A stretch of DNA of 64,000 bases from Platycarya strobilacea (GCA_036898215.1 CM072552.1:37644056-37708055); one strand, 5' to 3'. Counted from the first letter of the stretch, positions 35,156 to 47,900 are shown. Numbers and translations are program-made. The notes: generated by a model from the letters alone, not told the origin.

Positions 35156-38100
35156 TCACAGCAAAATCTCAGGAAGGGGTTGATCCTTGGACAATTCTTC
35201 AAGTCGGTTAATAACATTTTCGGCCAAACTCCCATATGCTTTGGAGACTGCAGAATCAGGTGCCGATATAACGATGGGGACACCTTCATCGGAACCTTTT
35301 CTAATCTCTTCTTCTAATGGTATCTGAAACAGTCAGATACAGACTAATTAGAACAGATTAGTGGATGATTGTAGTGAGAAAAGTTTCCATCATCAGAGCC
35401 GTTGTTAACGACATTCCATCATATATATTGTAGGAACAAATGCTCTTTTCATTAGTATTTAAGAGCGAATGAACAAATGTGGTAGAATGATACAGCAGGC
35501 CGGTTTCATTGCAACCCAAATAAAGAAGATTGGATTTTGTGTGGATGCTATATTCTATTTTTGAAGTGATCCACACATTGATGATTGAGATGGATTTGCA
35601 AATAATAATGTTCAATCAGTTTTACGCCAATTGGTTGCTTATTCTGATCTGGTCAAAGTTTCAAAGTAAAAACAACTTTCTAGAGTTCAAAAACCTTTTA
35701 AGCCCATTATTAAAAAAAAATAAAAATGGAAGAATCTATGTATCATCATTCTTCTCAACATTATTTGATGTGGCATTAAATGATAGACATATAAGTAAAG
35801 TAGAATAAATAGTCTCCAATTACTTAATACCACAAAATGGGATGATGAGAGGATGATGATAAAATGAATGAGTGGTAGCATTGTTCGAAAAAAATATGAA
35901 GCAAAATTATTGGTAATGAGCCAGTTTTACCTCAAATCTCGTTCAACCCTCAAATGACAAAATAAAAGTAATTAACATACCTCGCCAACACATTCCAAGC
36001 CCATTTCAGCAGCTACCCTACGAGTCCCTCCTTTCCCGAAGATGAATGAAGGTAAACTGCAATGTGGACACTTAAAGTAGCTCATGTTCTCTACAAATCC
36101 CAAAATCTGTCAATGAAAGCCGAATTCCATTTAAATGATGGTGTTACTGGACTTGTACTTCATCTAAAGCAAATTTAAAAACTCTGCTTTGCGCGCGCGC
36201 GCACACACACAGAGCTATGAGATGCATGAAGTTTCTTGTCAGTTCTCAAAACTCTCTTTTGAGATAGAGAGCTAGAGCCGCACTACGTTGCATGAAAGGA
36301 AAACCACATGCATGCATCTCCTCATGTTTGTGTGGTTCTACATGCTTTTGTCATTATCATTAATTAGACATTGAATTATCCCCCTTTGCCTTTGGTTAGT
36401 ACCATTTGTACGGTGAATAGATCTCCATTATATATATATATATATTCATAAGCAGATATCTCAGAAATGATTAACAATCATTGCAACCATTAATATTCAT
36501 AAACCACAAGGTCATGTTACGAACTGTAAAATTAGTGAGAATTTTCAAATCACATGAAGTTGAGATAACGGAATCAATAGCCTTTGACACATGGCATCCA
36601 CTTTGACACTCAAACTTGACTAGAACATATAATATGCATCAAAACAGCAGAATCAACAATGTAGACAGACAACAATGTCAAAGTTCAGGGGCCTTTGGTA
36701 GAGAAAGCAAGAGGGATGAGCAAGAAGAGAAGAGATGATCATACAGGAACTTGGACTTTGGAGAACATTTTAACTCCTCTACGAGCATCCATTAATGCCA
36801 CATCCTGAGGAGTTGAAACAATCAATGCACCTGCCAGAAAAGTAACCAAGTTTAAAAACAACCAAAGAAGATTCTATAACGAAATATAACAACAATAAAT
36901 GTTGAAGGGAGGGGGTCTTTGCAAATAAATGCAATGATAATTTGAACACTTTATTTAATGATGGAATATGATATTATACTGAAAGTAGTTAAATAATTAA
37001 TATCCAAAAATGAGAAGGAAGATGATGCCCTGAGGTCTGTCTTATCAGAACATCCATTATTGCTTCAAGTGCCATGCAGGGCAAAATGGGAAATACTAGT
37101 TTCAATGTAATGCAAAAGACATCAATGACCGTTACCGAAGAATGATCAGAAGATGTTAATGAGACAATAAACACAAAAAAGTCAACCAAGTTACAAAAGA
37201 AATCAATTTCTTAGTGTCCAATTAAGACCAACAGCTATTCAGTAAATGCACCAAGACACCATTCAGTTTCATGATGAATAAGTACAGATGACTTTGTAGG
37301 GTGGCCACTTTTTAAAAGAACATCTTAAAATGATGGTACTTCCATCTGAATGGTAATAAGTAGAGCCCAAGCTCATCTGAGCTTTGATACCATCAAAAGA
37401 AAGGCTGGAGCAAAATTTTTCTTTCTTTTTCTCTTTTCTTTTTCTTTTGAAACTTCAACCTTTTATTTCTATTGAAGATTTTGTAGGTATTGAGGGAACT
37501 ATAATTTTGGAGACTTTGCTGTCTGAACAATGTAAAGTATCAGAAAGGCATATTGACATTCTCTCTTTTATACAACCAATGGTAGTCAGGCAATTCATCA
37601 CGCATCAGAGCATACAAGAGAGCCTCCAACAAATACTAAAAAAGAAAAGAAAGAAAAATAAATTGATGCAGAACCAAGGCAAGGAACCGATAATGTGACT
37701 GTTATGCTACAATCCTTCTCGTTGTGCTGGCTCTGTGCTCGCTATTTAATTTTTCACTGGCTTATAATTCATACCATACACATCCTAATCTATTGTGACA
37801 AGTTCCATACTTACCTGGTCCAGTTAAGGGATTACACCGAAACACGATTGAAAAGAACTGAACCAGGCAAAGGGCTGATTCACTAGTTTTCATCAATCAT
37901 TGGCTGATCAGATCTGGCTCTCAGAATTATGATTGAAATGAAGGGAATGTGCTGTGAACCACGTGCATACAGGATTATCATATAATTTGATACAAATCCG
38001 TTTTAGATTTAAGCCACTCAACAGTTGACCGATGCGTCTGATTGTATCTCAATTTAGAGACACTTGTCAATGCAATAGACCCAAAGCCTCTGGAATTATG

Positions 38101-41100
38101 ATGATAAATTCTTCAACTACCTGATAAATGCACCAATTGAGAAATAGCTATCTGAGCATCACCAGTGCCTGGGGGCATGTCAACTATAAGAATATCAAGA
38201 TTCCCCCAGCTAACGTCTCTGACCATTTTTCCAAGAGCATTCCCTACCTGCAAGGATTCAGGTAACCCAGTCTCTAAGAACAAGAAATGACATAATTCTA
38301 ACAGAACTGCTACGTAAAACTGGCATGTGCAAACGGGATGCAACCGGCTGTACATGGAAAAGCTTACCGTAAGGGTAAAAGAGGATGTTGCAAGAGATAG
38401 AAATATAAGGGATGCATGTAAGGGGAAAGGAGGATGTTGCAGTACTACTCTATTGTGATAAAAAAAATTGGTGAAAAGGAACACATTTGATATGGCTCAC
38501 TTTCAACTGACAGACAACTCTTCAGTTCCCTTTGTCTTCCTTCGTACTTCCCAGCTTCCCTCTTTGCCTCTCACAGCCCAAGGCTCATCCATGGTGTGAT
38601 ACACACACAGATGGGTGGGGTGATGTCGTCCATGGCAGCCAAGTTTGCCTTCTTCCCGCCGAACCCATCTTCGTACAAGCTGGTCAAGGACGACCTCACG
38701 GGTCTCCTGCTTCTCAGTCTGTTTCCCCACCGCGGAAACGTCGAGGTTCTCAAGTTGCCGACTTGCTGGGGCACCGAGATTGTCACCATCTACATTCAGC
38801 ACCCAATGGCCACCTCTACTCTCCTTTACTCTCACGGCAACGCTGCTGATCTAGGCCAAAACAAACTTTTCATTGAATTGAGCATCCACGAAATAAAACG
38901 CCTTATTTCGCCCCCGGTCTTCTTCAATTGGTTCCCAAGTGCCCATTTCTCCAAACAATTATTGGCAAAGAAAATCCTTGCATAATCATCGACATTAGAC
39001 CCACAAACCATGATGAACATCTTCGACTGCAACAAGAATCCCCATCATCATCGTCCTCGCCTTCATCATCGTGGTCATTGACATCATTAGAGAAAAAGGA
39101 ACAAGAACAACATCATTTTAGGCCACCGGGAGAGAGTACCCAAAACTATTATTGATAGGATGACCTTGAATTTCAAGTCAAATAGTTGTTTCTCTTTCTC
39201 AAATGTGCAAGAAAATGATGAACACGATGATGATTAACTTGTTTTTTTTTTTTTAAATCAAAATTTCTTTCTTTTTTTCTTTAGCTGTGATGTATGGATG
39301 CTAGTTGCCTACTCAAAAAGGCACAAAAAAAATCATGAATTTAAGCTCTGAGTGGAGTAGATGAAGGGGGTTACGATGGTTTTTTTCCTGGGTTTGTGGA
39401 AACTAGATCTGAGGGGAGAAATGAAGACAAAGGGGTTGGCTTTGTGGGTCTGTGGAGAAGATGAAGGGAGCTTCGATGGTGGCTTCAGAGGGTTTGTGGT
39501 GACCAGATTTGAGTAGAGAAGAGAAGGGGTTGCTCTGAGTGAAGATGATGAAGTGGTCTTCGATTGTAGTTTCGGAGTGTTCGTGGAGACCACTTTTGAA
39601 GTGGAGAAGATGAAGGGAAGGGTTTGGCTGCAGCAGAGAAGACGAAGGCAATGGTACGTTTTGAGAATTCAAATGAGACGGGACGTTTCATCTCCACATG
39701 AGCAACAGTTCCCCATGGATTCCCCAAGGGCGGTTGAATACAACATTTTTCCAACTCTAAACACACATTCTTTGGAGTTCAAGGCCCAAGTTGACATCAT
39801 TTCAACAAAAGAAAGGGAAAACAAATGCAACACCTTCATGAAGGGAAATGAAATCAGTTTCTTCAAAAGTAATTACTTGCAACTAAAGTTGCCAGAGTTA
39901 AAGGTGAGAGAGTAACATCTAGAAAAATTCCAACTCTTATAGAACACTTCAAGAAACAGATAGAAATGAAAACATAATACAATAGAATCTATTTCATACT
40001 TTTCACCATCAAAGTTAACATCGCTGTTCCCTTGGATGAATTTCAAACAATTTATTGCTAACCTCAGACGAAAAATAATTTCCAACTTGCAGGGAACAAA
40101 GAAGGGAAAGAAAAGTGATTCAAATTCATCAACCAGTGACATTAACACTATCTTTAAACTCTTTACCCCGAACTTTCTGCTTCCATCTTTTCCATACATC
40201 TAGTGTTCATCCTCTCTCATGAAAGTAATGTCTCTAGATCCTCTACATAGGTATGTCCAGACTCAAGCCAATCATAAATTTAATAATTAATAAAATAGAA
40301 CTGCAATTTACGCTTTCTGTGCTTTTTCCTTCACATACACAGGATGCAACTCGTAGTAGGTTTTTGACACTAAAGTGCATCTATAAAGCTTACCTTATGA
40401 ATTATTAGGCACAAAAGAATATGGCCAATGAATCCCACGATTTTCCATTGTTTGATGTCCAAAACTATATCAACTTAACTAGGCCTAACTCTGCAATTAA
40501 ATAGGGTCTAGTTTTATTTTTGTTAGGAGTAATTTTTTAAAAAAGTGCAAAAGGCTTTAGCCCTAGCACACATGATGTATACAAGAGGTCTACACCTATC
40601 TAGACGGAAAAAAGAATCTAATTATGCCTTATTAATTGAGGTCAAATTATATGTAGCACTCCAATGGAAGGCTCAACCATATGGCTTACACTCCAAAATG
40701 ACTAGTCAATGAAACAATTAAAGTCCTATCAGAACCTTATAAAGAGCAAGAACTTTTCATTTCCAAACAGTGTAAGATCCCATTTAACTCCAACTCTAAT
40801 CCTTATCATATGGGATATATCACAATCTCTCCCCCTAAATTCTTGATGTCCTCGTTGGACTTGTCCATCGTAGGTGGCACGACTTAAGTCTCACAATTCT
40901 GATTGTGATAAACTTTGATACTATTTGTAATATCCCAATGGAAAGCTCAAACCACATGGCTTATATTCTAAAATGACTAGTCAATGATACAATTGAAACT
41001 CCATTGGAACTTTACAAACTACAAAGAGCAAGAATTTCTCATTTCCAAGCATGTGTGATTCCTTTCACCACCTACCCTTATATTTATCATATGGAATATC

Positions 41101-44100
41101 ACATTATAAGACACAATAGGAGCTTCTACCCAATTCTTCACATTATTTCTACATTTCATCGTCGAGAATTTTATAGAGATATGAGAGAAAGGAAGAAGAT
41201 TAGTTAGGGCTAACTACATAGGGGAAGGACTTAACACCAAACCATATCATTGCCACCATTTAGTGACAGTTGCACTGATTTCCAATTTAAGAGCCTGGCA
41301 CCACGCTCACCAAGCTTAGCATCACATCAAGTCAAGCCCTCAATCCAAATTAACAACCTAAGCAACCTCATTTCCTGAAAGCATTGGCATTGGCTCCATC
41401 AAAAGCCAATGCAAATGCAAATTTGATGTATTTACTTAAAATATTTCTGCATTGGATCAATTAAATGAAACCATGGGAAGCTTTGAGTTACAGCAATTTC
41501 ATTTCATCCTTCTAATATCAAGGCCTACTATTGCATGATTTGTTTACTTATCAAAAAAATATATGAAGGCCTACTATTCACCCATCAAAACAATTTTTTT
41601 ATTGCCTTTAATATGTTTGTTAGATGAATAAATTATAAATGTATTTGTTGGTTTCATAAATTGTATATTAGATTATTATTTTGATGAATCTAATGATGAA
41701 TCAATATGTGGTTATGAATGTAGAAGTGTTGGCTTTCTATCAAATTTGTACTTTCCATCAAATTTTGAAGGAAACTTTGATAGAACCAATGTCAATACTC
41801 TGATTAGCTTAACTCCGTGCTATCAAACCAAGAGCCTATCACGGTTTCACTCGATTGCTTATATCATCATCAACTTCCATAGCTTCACCATCAACATTAT
41901 ATTTAACACATTATCAATCCAACCAAAATTAATCTTAATGTTAAGTGTTAGACATGATGTTAAGCTTTAGCTAACACGACGACTGATCAAGTCATATCAA
42001 ACACCCAAGGTAACAAGAGAGGTAATATTTGCTATAGTCAAAGAAGGACATGAATCATGATCCTCTTTATAATTATTCTTCTACTAATTCTCTTCCCCCT
42101 CCCCCCCGACTATATCTCTTCCCCCCCCTTCCCCCGGGGGGGAGGGGGAAAGAGAATTACTTTCTTAAAAAACGACATGTTTCTCAATCAAGGGACATAA
42201 CCATCAATCAGTTGGCTGACATTTAAACCGATTTGGCATACATCCCATGATGACTAAGACAATTATACTGACTACTAACTTTATATCTTCAAACTTATAG
42301 TAATAATATAATCGAATTTACTGGCATGCCAATTTCTTAGATCTACTCATATTCTAGACCATTTATCCTGTTGTATTTCTCTTTTATCAATAAATTCTCT
42401 TAGAAGGGACCAAGGGTGTGCAATCCTTGTAAATTACATGCAAGAAAGGATTTTGAAACTATCATCTTCTACATCATTTGAACGCTTTACAATCCCATTA
42501 GATGACATGTTTAATGCACAAATAAACAATTTAGTTGACACATCTCAAACAAGATACCATTTTTTTTTTTTTGATAAGTAACAAACAAGATACCAAAATT
42601 TCAAGTCATGGCCATATTATCTATCATAGGTCAATGAGAGATTTCTTCAAAATGAGTATATCCAAGGACAAACCATTAGCATCTAAGCTTGGAAGACATA
42701 AAGGGAGTTGAAACAACTTCACCTTCAAGCAAGAAAAGATAATAAAAAAGGCACTAAAAATTATGCTGGCGTACCATGGGACCTCTCCAGACAAATGCAG
42801 CATCTGTATCCACAAGCAATCCCATTGACATACACTTGATTCCATAGTTCTCAATTGGAACCATTTTCTTATCTGCTCGAGAGAAACAAACATAAGGAAT
42901 ATTCTCTATATTAGTAATTGAAAAACAGATTCTGAAAAGGTGTCTACTTGTACATATAAAAAAAAAACAAAACAAAACAAAAGTTTCTTACCTATGGCTA
43001 GAACCCACACAAAATAAAGGCATGAAATGTAGATAGGGAGAACAATAATGTGCTAATTTCATCAACTTATAAATAAAATAATCGCGACACAAAAATAGAG
43101 GTCCCAACCAAAATTGTTCTCTCCTTTTGTTTTGTTGTTTTGGCCTAACGACAGCCCGACCATATAAATGGATCGAAGGTAATAATGTCTAACTGCATGT
43201 AAATGTGAATTCTTTCCATAATAGGGATCACAACAACTAAGAAAGTTTACACCTAATTGCTCATGAAAAAAATCTCAATAAGTTTGTAATGGTGAAACAT
43301 ACAAAGATTGCATACTAATTAAATGATCCAACGTAACTCAACAAACAAAATTCGAGTATCCCTAACCAGTTTCAACAGCAATGATATAGTTGATACATGG
43401 TAGGCAATCATACACATTCCAAAATTCGACAGAGGGGAATTCTATAGCACCATGGGTAATATCAAGAGAAACAAGTACCTTCATTCACCTCTGGTTTACT
43501 ATTGATCTTCATCATAATGGGAACATTTGGTCCATACACATCAGCATCGAGCAAACCAACTTTCAGTTTCAAATTGTTAGCAAGTGAAACAGCAAGGTTA
43601 ACTGCAAACCAACCAGTATGCATAAGCCCACAACAAAACAAAACTAGAACCAGCAGGAAAGTAGGGGTAGGTGTCTTGTCCTGCTTATATAATCATTAGA
43701 AATGGGCCTGACGTTAAATTTGTTGCTTCATATTCACATTTACAAAGATGACAATGTAAAAGCACATGTTGTACCGCTTTGACCATGTTCTTTCTACTAC
43801 CAATTCTCTTTCCGGAAACCCAGTTTTACTCCAAGGAAATTCAATTACTTCAAATGGGAAACCGTAACCCCAAACTAGAAAAAAATTTCATACACGTTTT
43901 TCACTTAAAAGGAAAAGAAATCAACTCTCAATTTTCCTTTTTCATAACACATGTTTACTGAATAGACACAAATGGTAGTCATCGTACTTTATAAGCATAT
44001 AATGCCACTGCAATTGCACTGTTTTCCAAACTGTTAAGCCGCTGGGTAGAGACTAAAAAAATGCTTTGATCAATGAGCCATGAATCCAAGACCCACACTT

Positions 44101-44667
44101 GCAAAACAATCTATTTCAGCCAGGGCTCCAGAATTCACAATTTAGAGCAACCCATTAAGCCAAAAAGAAAATGATTAAAAGCCAAAGCATAATTTAGAGT
44201 GTCATGAACTCACCAAAAATACCATCAATTAGTTTTCATCTGACTATCATAAGCACATCGAAGGCCATTTTATACGAATAGGTCAAAATTCAAATGCCAG
44301 GAAATATTACGATAAAGATTAAAAAATTCTTCACTCCATTGAAGATTACCACATAAAAAAAAAAAAAAATTATGATCTAAAACTCGATATCTTTATAAAA
44401 AAATCGACAAAAAAGAAAAGAAAAAAAAACCCCGAAAAATACCTGCAGTGGTGGACTTGCCCACACCACCTTTGCCAGAAGCAACGGCTATAGCATGCTT
44501 AACCCCTTCAATATGAAGATTCTTCTTGACGCTTGAAAAACTCCTAATACCTCCAAGCCTCTAAACATAACTAGTCAATTCCTTCAAACGACAACAATAT
44601 CGGCCACAAAATTTTATGAATTATAAAGCAAATAACTTACAACGAAAGACCTGAAAAACCCCTCCAT
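35156..44667 (-). CDS. INDH: INDH/IND1-type mitochondrial Fe-S assembly P-loop ATPase (complex I)
   Basis: Eight coding exons on minus: 44667-44651, 44558-44443, 43601-43479, 42872-42775, 38247-38121, 36830-36745, 36106-35981 and 35323-35156. All introns are GT-AG and all phases agree, giving 286 residues starting MEGFFRLGGIRSFSS, an Arg-rich mitochondrial presequence. The deviant Walker A GKGGVGKST is at 34-42, switch motif DMPPGTGD at 141-148, and the Mrp-family Cys pair CPHC at 202-205. IND1/NUBPL proteins carry a labile 4Fe-4S cluster to respiratory complex I in the mitochondrial matrix. Length and motifs match the family. A second in-frame first exon lies upstream (44847-44962) and would add 33 residues. 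The 4.5-kb intron 38248-42774 carries several insertions. A paralogous cytosolic or chloroplast Mrp protein is unlikely because of the presequence. Confidence 0.93.
36188..36211. repeat. (GC)n(AC)n compound microsatellite
   Basis: GCGCGCGCGCGC followed by ACACACACAC, inside an INDH intron. Confidence 0.8.
38485..39155 (+). pseudogene. Captured alpha/beta-hydrolase (ABHD17-like) gene fragment in INDH intron
   Basis: From ATG 38611 the plus strand reads MGGVMSSMAAKFAFFPPNPS and continues through LPTCWGTEIV, HPMATSTLLYSHGNAADLGQ and KLFIELSIH. This is the N-terminal quarter of plant ABHD17/WAV2-like serine hydrolases, whose family members depalmitoylate membrane proteins. The nucleophile Ser motif and the rest of the fold are missing. 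After ELSIH (about 38892) the sequence is unrelated and the frame ends at 38983-38985. A second open piece (38928-39155) is Ser- and Gln-rich and not recognised. It lies antisense inside an INDH intron. It is a gene fragment, not a working hydrolase. Confidence 0.8.
39340..39640. repeat. Degenerate tandem repeat, ~70-100-bp period
   Basis: Three diverged copies of a phrase like GTGGAGAAGATGAAGGG...TTCGATGGT...TTTGTGG..GACCA..TTTGA recur from about 39347, 39450 and 39540. They read as Ser/Pro-rich peptides on minus, which I regard as chance. Confidence 0.5.
40655..41110. repeat. Diverged direct duplication
   Basis: About 170 bases from 40655 (CACTCCAATGGAAGGCTCAA...AATGACTAGTCAATGA...AAAGAGCAAGAA) recur from about 40930 (ATCCCAATGGAAAGCTCAAA...AATGACTAGTCAATGA...AAAGAGCAAGAA) at roughly 80% identity. 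Probably part of an old repeat in the INDH intron; class not recognised. Confidence 0.6.
41379..41800. mobile_element. MITE, family GCATTGG, copy 3, in INDH intron
   Basis: Left end AAGCATTGGCATTGGCTCCATC, right end ...AACCAATGTCAATACTC, flanked by TGA on both sides (41376-41378 and 41801-41803). Shares phrases with copies at 19431 and 24019 (TTTGAGTTACAG, CAAATTTTGAAGG). It contains a later ultra-short retroposon insertion at 41533-41565. Confidence 0.75.
41533..41565 (+). mobile_element. Ultra-short 5'-truncated retroposon insertion
   Basis: A 33-base insert containing TTTACTTATCAAAAAAA is flanked by perfect 13-base duplications AAGGCCTACTATT (41520-41532 and 41566-41578). The A-run and long target duplication are the signature of LINE-driven (SINE/LINE) retroposition. 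It sits inside MITE copy 3. Confidence 0.8.
42086..42157. repeat. Inverted repeat of C-rich/G-rich arms
   Basis: AATTCTCTTCCCCCTCCCCC (from 42086) is mirrored by GGGGGGAGGGGGAAAGAGAATT (to 42157) with a single-base slip. The loop is itself C-rich. Such homopolymer arms may contain base-calling errors. Confidence 0.7.
42560..42581 (-). mobile_element. Ultra-short retroposon insertion, second copy
   Basis: A 22-base insert, poly-T then GATAAGTAA (minus: TTACTTATCAAAAAA), is flanked by perfect 14-base duplications CAAACAAGATACCA (42546-42559 and 42582-42595). It has the same 3' end as the insert at 41533 but the opposite orientation. Confidence 0.85.
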
Positions 44668-44846
44668 GAATTCCTTGTAAGTCAAATGAGAATCCTACAG
44701 GAGTAAAGGAAGACTAGTCAAAACAAAGTGGGCGTTTGAGTGATTTAGTATACAGAAACTCACTTGCAAAATCACCGGTGCTGAATGCCCTCCGAATAGG
44801 GCTGTCGTCGGAGTCAAAGAACTCGCGGGGCGGAGAAACGAGTTAC

Positions 44847-44962
44847 CGAATGAAGCGAGTGGCTGCTCGTGCTTGTCTGGTTGAAACTCGGCCTCTGACT
44901 CGCGAGGAAATTCGGAGAGCCGTAGCTGCTGCACCCGCTACAGCTACTGATGTTCCCCACAT
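44847..44962 (-). CDS. INDH: Alternative first coding exon of INDH
   Basis: ATG at 44962 reads MWGTSVAVAGAAATALRISS and on through RGRVSTRQARAATRFI: no acidic residue, many Arg, an ideal mitochondrial presequence. Unspliced it ends at TAA 44843. A GTAACT donor after base 44847 is phase 2, and splicing to the acceptor before 44558 restores the INDH frame at the same Arg codon used by the short first exon. The product would be 319 residues. Without splicing it is a 39-codon upstream ORF. Confidence 0.55.
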
Positions 44963-47900
44963 TCGAGCGAAATAGAGAGACACGACCCAAAAGGGTCTTC
45001 AGAAAATACATACAGGAGAAGAAAATGCTACTATGTTTATGGTTTTGACCACTCATATAAAAATAAAAAATATTTTATTTTTAAATACTTTAATTTAATA
45101 ATTAAGAAAATGATTATTAATATATTAATATATATTTTTATATATTTATAAATATTTTAAAATGATAAAAAGATATAACTAAAAAAATTATAAAAAAATA
45201 AATGACTAATTTTAGCCTAACAAAATGATAGAGCAATAGAAATGGGAAATGCTAGAGAGTATCTACGCTCATGATACTTCCTCTTATATGAACAGTATAT
45301 GAACAGTGTTGTAATACTGTTCATGTGAGGAAAAATATCTTGAGTGTGAATACTCTCCATCATTTTTTTTAATAAAAATAGAATAGAAATAGAATAGCAC
45401 CGCTCTTAAAAGAAATAAAGAGACACGACAACTCGAATTTTGCAAGAGAGATCGTACCATGGGTGGGGATTCTGGTTGAAAGAATTTTTTTTAAAATTCT
45501 ATCTTCAACCATTTTGGTACTGACTTATATCAAATATTTATAATACGAGTTTCAACTCGAGTTTGAAAATTATAATGGTGTATCCTAATCGTATTTCGGG
45601 TTATACTAAAAACAATAGATCTCGATGAACGATCTTATTTAGGGGTGTAATTGATCTAATTTAGGACAAAATTTAAGATCGAATTAACATGCACATGTTT
45701 TACATTTCTAAAAATTGATTCTACACTAGTTATCTTGTAAATTGGTTCTTTCGATTATACTAATTTTGGGTCCAATTCGATCATATTTTTCAATTTTAAT
45801 ATACTATATACTATATTATGTAATATGTATAATATAATATATTATATAATATTATAGTGACAATATATTGTAGTATATTATAATATATTATAATTATATA
45901 AGACTATAGTGATATATTATTATATATAATATGGTGATATATTATAATATATAGTGATATAGTATATCTCTTGAGAGATATAGTCCGAACATCCACAGAA
46001 TAGTTTTATTAATTTATTAATTTTTTAATTTTTTTTTGAATTATTTGCGTTCATTTTTTTTAGTGTTTTCAAATAGTTTTTAAAAATAAAAAATTTCAGA
46101 TATTATTTAAAAATACTTTCTTAATCATTAACTAAGAAAATTAAAAAATATATTTTTGCATTCGGGATACTTTTTTGGCATACTATTTCGGTTGGAATAA
46201 TATTTCTTATATAGTAGTAGGATACCTATTAATACAATAAATAATAGTGATATAAGGTTTTAAATTTAATAGTATATTAATTAATAATTTATCATATCGT
46301 ACAAAATTATTTTATATATAATTATATATTATATATAAAAATTATATATAATATACAAAATTAAGAAATATATATGAATGGATCTAATTTTAGAAAAAGG
46401 AAAATTGGACTGATTTTAATTGGTTTTAAGAAAAATAAAATTCGATATCAGACCAAATTAAACTCGATATTAAACCAAATCCACTGATCTGGTAACCAAA
46501 TCTACCAATCTGATCTGATTACCGGTTTATAGATATTGTTACGTCCCTAATCTTATCTATCTCTTTTTAGTAGTGTTTTAATGAAATTTGCTTTTCCTAA
46601 CAAATTTCCTCATTTTCAAACTAAAGTGCTCAACAAATTTAGGCAATACTAGCTTTCTTTATCCAATCCTCGTTACAAGTTCTTATATGTAGACAACAAA
46701 ATATCAAAGTTCTCTTTTCTAGCACTCATATAAGGTCCCAATAAGTGCAGTCGCCATCGCTCTCAATGGCGGTGGTCAACACCGCCGATGTCATCGGGAT
46801 TGGAGAGAGCTGACGACTTCACTCCTGCAGCCTTCCACCTTTCCCCAACGGCCTTAAAGTCGAAATGAGTTCATTTCTGGTTCCTTCCAGTCTCGATGAC
46901 ATGGGTGGTGTTACCCATCGCCACCAACGGTGGCTCCGTTCAACTAAGGGCTAAATCCTTCCTTAAAATAATTTTTATTTTATTTTTTTATTGTATTTTT
47001 TATTTTATTATATTTTTTATTATTTTTTATTATGTATTTGGGACGGGTTGCACTTCCTATGAGATTCGGTTTCGACCGAACTCCAATGTCACTCTTTGAA
47101 AAATTTGAATGACATCGAAATAGCTTATGAATGCAATGTGTTAGGGGAAACTTTATCTGTGTTGCAAGGTTCGTTAGAATATCTTAAGATTTTATGAATG
47201 ATATTGAAATTATTTGAATTAAAATATTTTATTAAATTAAAAAAAAATTGAATAAAAAAATGATAAAGTTAAAAAATTACTTGACATAAATTTTAGTATA
47301 TCTTTTATTTTGAAATTGACCAAAGTACATTATTATTATTTTTTATTTATTTTGAAATTAAAAAATTACATTAAAAAATTATGTTATTTTAAAAATAATA
47401 CTCTTACCATTGGTTTTTATCGCTTGTCAGAAATTTTCATTTTACTTAATAATTAAAAAGAAGTGTTTTTTATAAGATTATGATATTTTTAAATATTTAA
47501 AAATATTAAAAAATACATGTAAAAAAATAAAAAAAAAATACTAATTACAACTAACGGTACCTGCCAGCGAGAGCTGAGAATACTATTATTTAAAAGTATT
47601 AAAAAATATATGTAAAAAATTAAAAAAAAAATACTAATTACAACTAACGGTGAGAACGTTGGGCATGTATAGAAGCATCCATATTATACAACTGAGCCAA
47701 CAATAAAATAGACTAGAAACATGCATTATTGTGAAAATGTTCCAATTCACAGGTAATAAAGACACAATGAAACTTCCAAACGAGATGAGGTTTCTGCAAA
47801 CACATGGTCTAGCTAAGGCCTAAGTTGGGTCTAGTTTAAGCTTGAGACGACATCAAATTTTTTCTCTTGTTTTCTCGATAGCTAACAGACCCAAGCTTAA

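Noticed and set aside
38503..38835. 110-codon minus-strand frame
   Set aside because: It is the shadow of the hydrolase fragment that reads on plus.
44736..44975. 79-codon plus-strand frame opposite INDH exon 1
   Set aside because: GC-rich shadow of the INDH presequence exon with no recognisable motif.
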